From positions 13,458,451 to 13,522,450 of the forward strand of contig OY783213.1 of assembly GCA_963678705.1 (NCBI GenBank): DNA of 64,000 nucleotides, read 5' to 3'. The first letter of the stretch is position 1. Every line of letters begins with the position of its first letter. Made by a program: the position numbers and the translations under genes. Below the pieces are notes generated by a model. The model had not been told where the DNA came from. It was given only the letters and a program-made list of their open reading frames with translations, and did not search any database. Positions 35,269-46,285 of this stretch are shown in pieces. This DNA is from Panorpa germanica. Lineage: Eukaryota > Arthropoda > Insecta > Mecoptera > Panorpidae.

Positions 35269-35488
35269 GAGATTTCGAACCCTCTATATGATAACAGAGA
35301 ATGTATTTCAAACATTAAAAATAATACATCTCTCAAATGAAAAATATGTATGTCCAAAATGTTCAAAGAAGTATGTCCATATAGTTCAAATTTTTATGCT
35401 CATTTAAAATATTGCAGTACGTACAACATAAGTTTTCAATGCTTCAAATTGGTGTCGGCATAGAAGGCAATATTTAATTTCTCAGTAA
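35269..35488 (+). pseudogene. Decayed lola-type 3' exon 8
   Basis: A splice acceptor ATTTACAG|AA in the array phase opens a frame that reads YSTRFRTLYM and IIHLSNEKYVCPKCSKKYVH, clearly finger 1 of this family. A frameshift near 35380 then puts a stop into it. After a shift of frame, finger 1 resumes as SNFYAHLKYC, but the second finger is cut short: FQCFK is followed directly by the final helix-end sequence, with the CxxC and middle missing. The original stop after LISQ is preserved near 35486. It is a dead member of the array. Confidence 0.8.
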
Positions 35489-36036
35489 AAACATTTATAT
35501 AATATTTACGTTTAAACACCTATATAACATAAATATTATGTAAATGTTACACTCATACTAACTGGGTGTAGTCCGCCGAACATTATAATCTATTTTATTA
35601 CCAAAATTAATTAAGATATTTTCAGAACATTAAATTTTTTTGTTTTTAATGAAAATAACAATTACTTTTACGTAAAAGATTCGTTTATTTGTTGTAAAAT
35701 ATACAATGTATAACATTATCACTTAAATACAATTTGTATTATGAATTTGTGACAAAAGTTTGTTTTATTTCATAACCCATTTAGGCAAGAACATATGCGC
35801 TCTCATTATCAGCAGTATAACTAATTATAAAGAAATTAAATGGTATTGTATTTTACTAATATAATATTTCTTGTTTTAATTATAAAAGTAGAAAATATAT
35901 TCAATTATTAATCTAAAAAATATTTTGTAAAAAGTTACAAATTTAAGTCCTGCTTAATACTATAAGATCACAATGTCTGTTGAGTAAAACTGATTGCATA
36001 TCCCTATTAATATTTTTTGAACTACAAAAAATATGT
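35489..36036. other. Spacer between lola array and caspase gene
   Basis: AT-rich. Transcripts of the lola array and of caspase gene 1 converge here. I see no further exon. Confidence 0.5.
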
Positions 36037-37654
36037 TTATAATTTTTTATCTGGGAAAAATATTAATCTAGTTAACATAGAAGTAACACACGGTATTTGC
36101 TTCTTTTTGTGCATTAATGAACTGTCTGGAGTATTAGACTCATATTCTAAGGCAACTTTTCTACTGACAAAAGTAAGTATGGTTAAGAGATCATTTCGCC
36201 TTCCTCTCAGTTTAAGCTCATGACACAGTGCTTGCATGAACCAAGAGCCATTGGTGGTATTGCGCCATGAAAAGTAACCTGTAAGAAAAAAGAGTTACAA
36301 TTTAAAAATTCTTATTCTGTAAACATATATTACTATTAAAGATATTAAATTATATAATCATCTGGATAAGAAGTAAAAATATACAACAAGTCATTTGCAG
36401 AATATAGATTAGGTATTCTTTATAATTATTAAGTTTAAATTTAACATGTGAAAAAGTTATCAAGGAGTTTTAATTAAATGATTTTAAATATGTATTGTAT
36501 TTATTACATCATCAATAATCAATTATTTATGTAAGCATTCACCTCATAACAGTTAACCACATTATCACTAACCGGATGGCATCCTAATCTTATCAACAAA
36601 ACCATAAATATTTATTATAATAAAGTATATACTCTAGTTTACCTGGAACTGTAGAATAAGCAATGAGGAAATCAGCCTGTGATGGAATGCGATAAGAGTA
36701 AGGAGTCCCATCAGTTTCTGTTCTGTTAGACAGGGTCACTCCTTCATCTAACTGATCGCCCTGGCAAGCTTGAATAAAAAACATCTTCGGTTTACCAGCA
36801 AGAGTAGGACACTTATCAGCTGTAAACATTCCCCACAAAGAATCCAACTTATAAGGTGTATCTTTGGCGTAAATAGTGCCCATTTCACCATGACTTAAAA
36901 TTGCAACAACGAAGCAATCATTATCAGTATGGTCCATATGTGCAACTGCAATATTAATATAAATAAGAAAACAAATAAAATATTTATAAAATAGTTCTGA
37001 AATACTTTTTTACCTTCATCGAGAGTTTTACTGATATGTTTGAACGCATAATCGTGACAAACAGTTACTTCAAATCCAAGGTCCTTCAGAGTGTTCTCTA
37101 ACTTATTTCCATCTACGTCTGTTCCATGGCGCTCTTTCAGGTTACTAACCAGAAAAGTTTTATGATTGAAGATGATAGCTTTTCCTCTCTTTTTATGATC
37201 CATATTATAGCAATCTGCTTCAGCAGCAACCGGCATTCTAGCAATAACATTTTGAAATATTGCACTAAAAGAAATAGAAAGAACATTAATTTATAATTAT
37301 GATACTTGAAATTATCAATTACTTGTTTTCTTAAAACAGATACACCTGTTCGTTTGTTACATAATTCACGTGTTTTTTGATCTAAAAAAAACTAAACAAT
37401 AGAACAAGTTGAAACAAGTTGGAAATCCCCAACATAACCTTAAAAACAAAAATTTAATACTACAAAGTAGTACAAAGTTTTAAAAACAAAACTACTACTT
37501 GTTAAATAGGTACTAGATAATTTTTAAGATAAAGTTTGTGTTGAGAAACATACCCAGAAGACCCCAAAGCATCTCCAGTATCTGGAGGAGATAGTGGCAA
37601 TGAATGCTTTTGTCCATCATCCTGATCCAAGACAAATATTTCTCTAGTTGTCAT
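36037..37654 (-). CDS. Effector caspase, paralogue 1 (four exons, 298 residues)
   Basis: Cysteine protease that cleaves after Asp and carries out apoptosis in the cytosol, related to insect Caspase-1/Drice/Dcp-1. Exons on the minus strand: 37654-37554, 37264-37014, 36945-36643, 36278-36037. All have GT-AG borders and splice in frame (897 nt with stop). Start ATG at 37654 follows AACA. The N-terminal 33 residues form a short prodomain without CARD or DED, as in effector caspases; DTGD28 is a possible removal site. Catalytic His136 lies in LSHGE and Cys178 in FFIQACQGD. TETD196|G is a likely cleavage site between large and small subunits. The small subunit has WRNTTNGSWFMQALC (substrate pocket) and ends FFPDKKL. 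Its length is slightly below the usual 300-340. A tandem paralogue lies upstream. It looks intact. Confidence 0.94.
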
Positions 37655-38744
37655 TGTTAAAACTGTTATTATTATTATATAAAAATAATAATTATATTTT
37701 CTCTTCGTAAAATAAAAAAAACTTTTCCGTTACTTTTTAAACAAAAGTAAACGACCTACAGAAGCACAAACAGAAATGGCAGAAAATAAAATACAAACGA
37801 GATAACGTGATGTTGGGAACAAAGATGACAAACAAATCATTTATCAATCACTGTAAATGGTAATGTAGATACCAGCACTTCTCTTACTAATATTTTTATG
37901 AAATACTTTTGGATTTCTTTAATAGATGTCTCTCAATGAAAGTACTGTTTTCCACTTTATTTAGAAGTTGAACCATATAGTATGTATCCAAGGAAATTTT
38001 TCTACAATATAATTTAAGTTAGATGTGTATTAATTACTTATTAATTTTATATATAACTGCAAATTTTGCACTCTATAGCACTGAAACTCTATTCGAAGAA
38101 GTTATCCTTTTACTGCTTTAATCTAAATTCAATTTTATTCAGTGTATATTTATTTATCTTCAATTCGTGCATATCCAGTGATAGTTTTACTTACTGTTTC
38201 GTAAATTTTTGCCATTGTCGAACACTGAGAAGATCGTGTTAATCCCTTAGCACTACACCGACTCTGGTAACGTTATAAGGAGTAATGTATTTTCAGGAAA
38301 GTTTACCCCTGAATCGATGACAACACAATATACATCTAACAAAATAAGTTGTATATATTATAATAACAATATTTTCAGTTCCAAATTTAAGATCTTAAAG
38401 AAACATAAAACTGAAACATAAAGAAACATAAGTAACGTAAACCAGAAAAAATTGATAGATTCTTGTATTGTCAGTTGTTCGAAAGATATTCACTTTTACA
38501 GACAGAATTCTAAGAAAGACTTTTTTTGCTCTCATCCCAAGTAACATTCTTTTTAGTAATAGTTTACTGGAGTCATTTGTTTCCATTACTCCAGCAAAAT
38601 AAATAAATAATTGCACTTACCCTTGCAAAATTATCATTTTTGGGCAAATTAATGTTGATTAACTGTTAAATATTCATTTTATGGATTCATTTTAACAAGA
38701 AGGTAACCAAGGATTGATGGACCAAAAAGATATTAAACCGCAGA

Positions 38745-38818
38745 AGGCCCCGACGAGATTCGAACTCGTGATCTCCTGTTTACTAGACAGGCGCTTTAAC
38801 CAACTAAGCCACGGCGCC
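38745..38818 (-). tRNA. tRNA-Thr (anticodon AGT)
   Basis: On the minus strand a 74-nt cloverleaf begins GGCGCCGTGGCTTAGTTGG and ends GTTCGAATCTCGTCGGGGCC plus discriminator T. The anticodon loop CTAGTAA gives AGT (read as IGU), for threonine. A box and B box are both intact. The acceptor stem has a G-G apposition at position 4 that I recall from other metazoan tRNA-Thr genes. No CCA is encoded. It is identical to the copy at 52281-52354. Confidence 0.97.
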
Positions 38819-39278
38819 TTGAGAAAATCGGTTTGCGACTGTGATTTTCCTGAAATATCCAGTGACGTACACTTGTAATTGTAAAGGGGCATTTTATCAA
38901 AAACCAAAAAAAAGTCATAGTCCAATGGTAACTTTTGTATATATTATTAAAGTTTTATATAGAGAAAAATATTTTCCAATTAATGCTGAAGCAACAGAGC
39001 ATTGGGTGGAGCGGTCGCTACTGCCATCAAATCAGAATGGGGTGTCAAATTGCATAAGAAGTGAGCCGTAGAAGCGGTAAGTACAAAAAGACAATAAACT
39101 TCACGAACGTTTCTAAAAGTAAGAAGAGTATAACCTTGTTAATAATAATAGAAGAACCTCAATATTTCCCTTTAAGGAAAAGCTATTTTTTGTCTAAAGA
39201 AATAAGACTTGATAACCTCTTTACTTTCATTAATTAAATAGAAACGTTGCGTAATTAGGAAAAACGTAGAGAATCAGC
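38819..39278. other. Spacer, nothing recognised
   Basis: AT-rich with a less biased patch near 38995-39080 (GGGTGGAGCGGTCGCTACTG). No tRNA fold or gene could be made out in it. Confidence 0.4.
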
Positions 39279-39511
39279 GCCTGGAATACTGCAACAACTT
39301 CTACATGCTGATCGCTCCATCTAGTATTAAATAGAATAACTAAATTTAGTTATGGTATAACTTAATAGATGGCGGGTGTAATTACCATATACTTAAACCC
39401 ATATTTATTAAATAGGTTAGGGCTATAGCATAGGTTCATTATATATTAATTCCCTAAAATTAGTTTATGTTTTCATTACAAAATGGTAAGAATTGTTGCA
39501 GCATTTCAGGC
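39279..39511 (+). mobile_element. MITE family B, copy 1 (just 3' of caspase 2)
   Basis: Bounded by GCGCCTGGAATACTGCAACA on the left and TTGCAGCATTTCAGGC on the right, an imperfect inverted pair. The interior (TAGATGGCGGGTGTAATTAC, CGCTCCATCTAGTA) is shared with 43181-43420 in direct orientation. About 233 bp, non-coding, about 100 bp beyond the stop codon of the caspase gene. Confidence 0.8.
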
Positions 39512-39612
39512 ACAAATTATTACACATTTATTTAAAAAATTTTGTGTTTTGTTTAAAATAACTTTTATTTGTTCATGTATGTGACCTAATTATTACAAAT
39601 ATTTCATCGTAA

Positions 39613-42600
39613 TTATAACGGCTTGTCTGGAAAAAACAACATCTTTGTAAATAAAGACGTTACGCAAGGAATTTGTTTTTTGCGGTGTAAAGCTGGATCA
39701 CTTGTGTTTGATTCAAATTCCACAGCAACTTTTCTATTAACAAAAGTTAGAATTGTCAATAGATCATTTCTTTTTCCTCGTAGATTTAATTCTTTGCACA
39801 ATGCTTGTATAAACCAGGAGCCATTAGATGTGTTACGAAAAGAATAATAGCCTGTAAATAACATAATTAATCAGGTAAATATTAGAAATCTGAGTTTATG
39901 ATACTTTATGTAAAATGTTAACTTTTCTATGATAAATAAAGTTGTTTTTATTTTTATTGTTTGTTTAATTACCCGGTATTGTGGAAATAGCGATCAGAAA
40001 GTCAGGTTCATCAGGAGCATAGGTAGAAAATGGGGTTCCATCTATTTGTGTGCGTTTATTGTATTGAAGAGTTACCCCCCTATCTAACTGGTCACCCTGG
40101 CAAGCTTGAATAAAGAAAATTTTAGGTTTTCCAGCCAAAGTGGGGCAATTGTTTCGATTGAAATGTCTCCAAAGAGATTCTATTGTATAAGGTGCGTCTC
40201 TAGCATTGATGGTTCCAGTATCTCCATGACTTAGAACGGCTATTACAAGACAATCATTCTCAGTGTGGTCAGATTCAGCAACTGTAATTTTATATTGTTT
40301 ACTTTTGAATATGATCAAGACATTAATCAAGACGATTCATGGACTATTTTTCTTAAGGAAAAATATTTATTTCTTAGTAAAATTTTGATGCTGTTGTGGT
40401 TGTTATGTTCTAAAATAAGGAACTGCTTCGTTAGATTTTCGTTAGATTCATGGACATTTTTTTAAAAAGTAAAATCTTTATATTTTTTAAATTTTTTGAT
40501 AAGGTTTTGTCCGCTCCTCGTTAAATTGATAAACTGTTCAATAGAATTTAAAAAATTTGCACATTTCTGGCTTTTATGCAACTTTCTTAAAATCCATGGA
40601 CACTTTTTTCAAAAAGTAAAATCTTGTTATTTTTGAAAATTTTTGATGAGGTTATGTTCGCTCCATGTTTAACTGATAAACTGTTAAAATAAATTTAAAA
40701 TATCTACACATTCCTGGCTTATAAGCAACTTTTTTTAAATTCATGGACATTTTTTTCAAAAAGTAAAATCTTTATATTTTTGAAATCTTTTGATGGGGTT
40801 TTGACTGCTCAATGTTAAATTGATAAACTGTTTAATTACATTTAAAATATATAGATATTTCCGGCTTTTATGCAACTTTTTTTAAATTTATGGACATTTT
40901 TTTCAAAAAGTTAAATCTTTATATTTTCGAAATTTTTTAATGGGATTATATCCGCTAAACATTAAATTGAAAAACTGTTCAACTAAATTTAAAATATCGA
41001 CACTTTTCTGGCTTTTATGTAACTTATTTGAAATTCATGGACATTTTTTTCTTAAACTGAAATTTTCATATAATATAAATTTGATTCATGTTTTCTAACG
41101 TAGTTTTTTATGCTGATTTCAAATTTGAAAATCATTATTAATTACCTGGTACGGTTCAACTTTTATATGCTGATATCTCGTAAACCAAAACACTTATCTA
41201 AAAATTAATTGCAAATTTAAAATCAGCATTCAAAACTATGTTAAAATCCATTATAAAAAAGAGATTTTTTTTCTTCAATTTTTAAGAAAAGTAAGAAGAG
41301 TATAGTCTTCTTACTTTTCATAAAAATTTAAAAAAAAAATCACCTATTTTTATAACGATTTTTAACGTAATTTTGAATGCTGATTTGAAATTTGCAATTC
41401 ATTTTTATATAAGTGTTATAGTTTACGAGATATCAGCATATTTAAGTCGAACCGTAACAGATTTTTAAAAAGTATTAACTTTTTCTAATTCAGCACAAAA
41501 ATGTACGTTAGAAAACATAAATCATTTTTAAAAAATACAAAAATTTAAGTTTCATAAAAAAAGGTCCATGAATTTATAAAAAGTTGCATAAAAACTATAA
41601 AAGTGTAGATATTTTAAAAATAATTGAACAGTTTATCAATTTAATGTTTAGCGAACATAATCCCATTAAAAAATTTCAAAATTATGACAATTTAACTTTT
41701 TGAAAAAAATGTCCATGAATTTTAAAAAAGTTGCATAAAAGTCAGAAAAGTGCAGATATTTTAAAAATAATTAAGTAGTTTTTCAATTTAATGTTTAGCG
41801 AACATAATCCCATTAAAAAATTTCAAAATTATGACAATTTAACTTTTTGAAAAAAATGTCCATGAATTTTAAAAAAGTTGCATAAAAGTCAGAAAAGTGC
41901 AGATATTTTAAAAATAATTAAGTAGTTTTTCAATTTAATGTTTAGCGAACATAATCCCATTAAAAAATTTCAAAATTATGACAATTTAACTTTTTGAAAA
42001 AAATGTCCATGAATTTTAAAAAAGTTGCATAAAAGCCAGAAAAGTGTAGATATTTTAAAAATAATTAAGTAGCTTTTCAATTTAATGTTTACCGAACATA
42101 ATCCCATTAAAGAATTTCAAAATTATGACAATTTAACTTTTTGAAAAAATGTCCATGAATTTTTAAAAAGTTGCATAAAAGTCAGAAAAGTGCAGATATT
42201 TTAAAAATAGTTAAACAGTTTTTCAATTTAAAGTTTAGCGAACATAATCCCATCAAAAAAAATTAAAATTATGAAAATTTAACTTTTTGAAAAAAATGTC
42301 CATGAATTTTAAAAAAGTTGCATAAATGCCAGAAACATCTAGATATTTTTAATTTAATTGAACAGTTCATCACTTTAATGTGTAGCGGACATAATCCCAT
42401 AAACTTAATAGAACGTACTTTTTATATAAAAAAATACCCCCGTCGTCTTGCAACGGGACTATTAGCTTATTTATTTTATAATTTGGTCTATAAATGTGGT
42501 TTTTTATATTACATATTAACTAAATTTAATATCTTCTTAGCATTAAAAGAATGAGAAGTAGTGCAGTTAATGATGTTGCAGTATTTCAGGGGTCAATTTT

Positions 42601-43830
42601 TTAGATTATTCAAAATCTTATCTAAAAAGTCTGTATTTTTGGACTTATTATTTTATTTATGTAAAACAGGATAATTAGTAGCGTTTAGAACATAAATCTA
42701 ATCTGATTCCTATAAAAATTGTTCATTACCCTCTTCCAAAACTCTTCTGACATGTCTGTATTTAGAATCATTGTGAACTGTAACATTAAATCCAAGATAT
42801 TTTAATGTATTTCTTAAGTTATCTCGGTCAACTTCAGTTCCGTGACGTACGGCTTCTTCATCAAAGTTTTTGTGGTTGAAAATAATGGCCATTCCTCGAT
42901 TTTTATGCTTCATATTGTAGCAATCCTCACCAGTTACCATGCTGGAATATTACAGGAATACTGTAAAATATTTGCAGTAATAGCACCTTATTCTTGTAGT
43001 TACATCTTTAATGTTTATAGTTTTAATAAGGGTAAAAATATCAAGAATCTGAATAAAAAATTACTTAAAGTGAGCAGAGTACAATCGAGAATATTTTCTT
43101 TTTTCACAATAATCTTACTAGATGGGATGTAAGACCAGCTTTAATTAAATCTAAACCATGTGTAAAACATAGAAAATTTGCGCCTGAAATACTGCAACAG
43201 CTTCTACTTTGTTGATCGCTTCATCTAGTAGCGAATGGAATAACTAAACTTAGTTATTGTGTAACTTAATAGATGGCGGGTGCAATTACCTTATACTTAA
43301 CCCACATATATTAATTAAATTTGGACTATGCATTATAATATTTAATCACTGAAATTTATAATTATTTTCATTACAAAATGGTGTTAGCAAATTAGTAAAA
43401 GTAGTGCAGCATTTCAGGCGGAAATATTAAAAACATAATTGGACATTTGAGGTAATGATAGCCAACTTAATCAATATAATTCAGTTTTATAGAAATTAAG
43501 TCATGGTTCCAAGCCCATTAATTTTGTTGCTAAAACTTAACCAAAAGCATAGCCGCAATTAGAGAAGGTAACCACGCTATTTATTCGATGCAATACTCTA
43601 TAAAAATTTCCCATGTATGAGATTACCAATAAATTTAAAAAATCGAAAAAATTTTCGTAATTGTTCATCGTATTAAAAAAGCAAAACAGTCACCTCCTAC
43701 TGATACAAGTTTAATTAGGTATCTAAGATAATAAAAACAAAGGTGCACTAAACTTATAAATATACCTAGGAGAATCAGCCAATCTTCTTTGTTCATCTTG
43801 ACACATTTCAATAATTTCACTAGAAGCCAT
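39613..43830 (-). CDS. Effector caspase, paralogue 2 (four exons, 274 residues)
   Basis: Second caspase of the same type, in tandem with and upstream of paralogue 1. Exons: 43830-43766, 42941-42730, 40281-39973, 39851-39613, all GT-AG and in frame (825 nt). Intron phases equal those of paralogue 1. The N-terminus (MASSEIIEMCQDEQRRLADS) is about 12 residues shorter and shows no prodomain before the conserved GEDCYNMKHKNRG. Catalytic His111 (VLSHGD, where paralogue 1 has HGE) and Cys153 (FFIQACQGD) are present. TQID173|G is a likely subunit cleavage site. The pocket segment RNTSNGSWFIQALC is intact. A polyadenylation signal (complement of 39564-39569) follows the stop. Intron 2 is 2.4 kb and holds the inverted satellite. 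The gene looks functional, but the first exon is inferred from splicing only. Confidence 0.9.
40448..41060 (+). repeat. Satellite array, left arm (five 146-147-bp monomers)
   Basis: The motif TCATGGACATTTTTTT recurs with its TGGA at 40451, 40597, 40744, 40891 and 41038, a spacing of 146, 147, 147 and 147. Each monomer also has AAAAAGTAAAATCTTTATAT, a GCTCNNNGTTAAATTGATAA-like part and TGGCTTTTATGCAACTTT. A poorer partial copy precedes it near 40335. Monomers differ from one another more than on the right arm. It lies within intron 2 of caspase paralogue 2. Confidence 0.93.
41061..41560. repeat. Palindromic core of the inverted satellite
   Basis: Roughly 500 bp that fold back on themselves around about 41299, where AGTAAGAAGA is followed by TCTTCTTACT. 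Matching pairs continue outward: AATCAGCATTCAAAACTATG near 41222 against ATTTTGAATGCTGATTTG near 41371, and TGCTGATATCTCGTAAACC near 41169 against GTTTACGAGATATCAGCA near 41422. The outermost matched part is TCATGTTTTCTAACGTA (41087) against TACGTTAGAAAACATAAATC (41502). No coding capacity. Confidence 0.88.
41561..42420 (-). repeat. Satellite array, right arm (six 146-147-bp monomers, inverted)
   Basis: GTCCATGAATTT starts monomers at 41564, 41711, 41858, 42005, 42151 and 42298 (steps 147, 147, 147, 146, 147). These are reverse complements of the left-arm monomers. The monomers at 41711 and 41858 are identical to one another as far as I can read, and the one at 42005 differs at only a few bases, so this arm has expanded or homogenised recently. 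Confidence 0.93.
42551..42595. repeat. Solitary end of MITE family B
   Basis: GATGTTGCAGTATTTCAGG at about 42573 matches the inner end sequence of family B elements (TTGCAGCATTTCAGGC at 39496). No matching left end is visible between here and the satellite, so it may be a truncated copy. Confidence 0.4.
43181..43420 (+). mobile_element. MITE family B, copy 2 (intron 1 of caspase 2)
   Basis: Begins CGCCTGAAATACTGCAACAG and ends GTGCAGCATTTCAGGCG; the interior includes AATAGATGGCGGGTGCAATT. About 240 bp and in the same orientation as 39279-39511. It lies in the first intron of the caspase gene on the opposite strand to transcription. Confidence 0.82.
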
Positions 43831-44037
43831 TCTTAATTAAAACAAGATAATTAATTTAGATAAATACACATGTATTATACATAAAGCTGAACCAGTAAAA
43901 CTATCTGACACCGAATTCACTAATGTTCACAATTCATAAATAAATTTACACTGATATACACCGCGAATTGACTAATACTGGGTTAAAAACAACTTAGTGA
44001 CATACTAAACGAATAAATTGATTTAGTGGAGGGGGAA

Positions 44038-44214
44038 TGTTGCAAAATAAGTTTTTACTGAATATTTATTTTATGCATAAATACATGTGTGTTGTGATGT
44101 TATTATGCGTCCTACTCTAGCGTATATAAAACTCGGTGGTGAGAGAGAGACAACAATAAACACATGTTTAGACTTGTTTAGTTATCTCCGCATAATGTAA
44201 ACAGCGTAAGGCAA
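44038..44214 (+). mobile_element. Possible LTR remnant
   Basis: A polypurine stretch GTGGAGGGGGAA is followed directly by TGTTGCAAAATAAG, the form of a 3' LTR start. A TATATAAAA box at 44123-44131 and AATAAA at 44155-44160 are spaced as in copia-type LTRs. The end near GGCAACTCCCA is uncertain, and no second LTR or internal coding sequence is present. A host promoter is the alternative for the TATA box, but no gene follows. Confidence 0.3.
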
Positions 44215-45009
44215 CTCCCACTACTGTGTGCACTTGACATTTAACAATTATTAAACGATCGCTTACGTTTATAGCGAGTTTGCACAACTTAAAACTTGTA
44301 TGAAAATGAAAGTAACCACAAACGGAAAACAATGGAAACAAATGTGTTAGATAAAACGAAGTTTCGGAAGAAAATAAGGTACAACATGTCTCTCAACAAG
44401 AGGTGTCACTTTAAATCAACAGAGAAACGCAATTGATTCGTGAAAAGTTGTGATATTTTTAATTTAATCCAAAGTACAAACTCTGAGGTTAGTAATGGAA
44501 CACAATATCTGCCAAATGTCACTGCAATGACGCATGAAACAGAAAATCTGTTTCTTCTCTTTAGCCTTCTCGTTTCTCTTGGAATAAGACTGTCTTTCAC
44601 AATTTTTTTTAGCACTTTCTCTGTGTGTTGATCCGTTTTAATATTGTTTCCTTAAACTGCCTGAAAAAGCCTAAACTGTAATGCCACAGTTAAGGCAAAA
44701 GGAATTGTCACTGGATAAAATGCAAGTGAGAATGGATGAAATTTTAACTGGACATTAATAAATTTCTTTTCTAACCTTTCTTTGCTGGGTTAACCTATAC
44801 TCTTAACTATTGCGCTACTGCGTACTACTGTATTGACATCATATTATGTAATACATATAAAGAATATGATAATTAAAACTTTAAATATTTAGATAAGGTA
44901 CATATGTTCTATTTAAATATCACTTAGATATCTAGATACTAGAAAAATGATACTAGAAGAACTTCGAAGTACAGCAGGGTGTTTGATAACAGCGCTTAAC
45001 ACTACAAGA
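44215..45009. other. Intergenic, nothing recognised
   Basis: Two opposite-strand open frames overlap at 44406-44631. Neither has a domain, and they are not called. Confidence 0.4.
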
Positions 45010-45082
45010 GCCGAAATAGCTCAGTTGGGAGAGCGTTAGACTGAAGATCTAAAGGTCCCTGGTTCGATCCCTGGTTTCGGCA
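45010..45082 (+). tRNA. tRNA-Phe (anticodon GAA)
   Basis: Full 73-nt cloverleaf beginning GCCGAAATAGCTCAGTTGGG with anticodon loop CTGAAGA (GAA). The T arm contains GGTTCGATCCC, and the end TTTCGGC pairs with the 5' end, with discriminator A. No intron. A T-rich tract (TTTCTTTTTTG) directly downstream serves as RNA polymerase III terminator. Confidence 0.98.
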
Positions 45083-46285
45083 TTTCTTTTTTGTTTTTTA
45101 TATATTTATACTTCATAAAAACATTTACCTAACCATACTTAACATCATTTACCTAAAATATTTATTTATTTTACTTTACTTCAGATCATTTTTGCTACTA
45201 ATCCAAATATGCCCAAATTTCTTCCAACAGGCATATCAAACTTTTTCTGTTGTTGACAATACACATCGGGTAACCCCCTAAAAGAGAAGGTTCCTCTGCT
45301 AAAAGTTCTCTTACAATCTTGTCAGTAATTATGTTAATGCACTAGTCACTCAGCCATAGTTGTCGTCAACAACATCAATTCTAAATTCAACATACATACT
45401 TTTGTTTCCCCAAATTTGCAGTTCTAAATTTATATCTAAAATTAAGTAAAGCCCGAATATAAAAACATACCTACACTGCTATTCTTCGATTAGGAAGACT
45501 ACTTAAATTAGTTTTTGTTATAATAAGCTCCATAATAGTTTTGCGCCATCTATTAATTACTGGTTAAACTTGACCTATTAAATAACGTAAATTCTATTCA
45601 TAATTATAATGACAAGCATGTACAACAAAATTATTTCTTTGTTTGCAACACATGTGGTTTGTGAAACCATGGTTTGCATATTAATTCGAATTTAATAACA
45701 AAAAGGTTACACATTTTGAATATTTTATAAAATGCATGCATCTGTCTCTTTGTTTTGTCTATATTTGGAGTGGCTTTACGTTTCATTGGTTTGCGTTGCA
45801 TGCAGCTAGAAAATTAGAAGTTTTAATCCAATTACCGTATGTACAAATAAAGCTAATTGATGTCCACTATGAATAGGTTGTTCAAATAATTTAATATAGT
45901 CAATTAGAGTATAGAAAGTTATGTAGAAAATCGTAAAATTTAATTATTTATTTTGTTGAGAATGTCATGGTAATCATATGGTTTTTGACGCACCACTGAG
46001 AAAGTTTTAATTATGAATAATGCTAATCCTTTTAGAACAATAAGTACAAGTGCACGCTGGAGATAAAACATTCTTTCGATAGATCGACAGTATTATTGAA
46101 AAAACAGAAATAACGCTAACAATTTTGTCTAAAGATAGTCTTGACTGAACTGAGTCTTGTGACAAATTTACATTAGATAGAATTTTATTACCCTAAAACA
46201 AAGCTATAATAAGATACTCAATAAAAGCTGCCTAGGAAATAGATCTGGAAATTATAACCCGTTATATAATTGAAACAATATTATT
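45083..46285. other. Intergenic, nothing recognised
   Basis: AT-rich with no gene-like frame and no recognised repeat. Confidence 0.5.

Noticed and set aside
38692..38925. Minus-strand frame of 77 codons
   Set aside because: It runs straight through the tRNA-Thr gene.
40330..42420. CRISPR-like array interpretation of the regular 147-bp repeats
   Set aside because: Repeats are long, contiguous without unique spacers, inverted between arms and lie in a eukaryotic intron.
42318..42554. Plus-strand frame beside the satellite
   Set aside because: It begins in the last satellite monomer and is low-complexity, with no motif.
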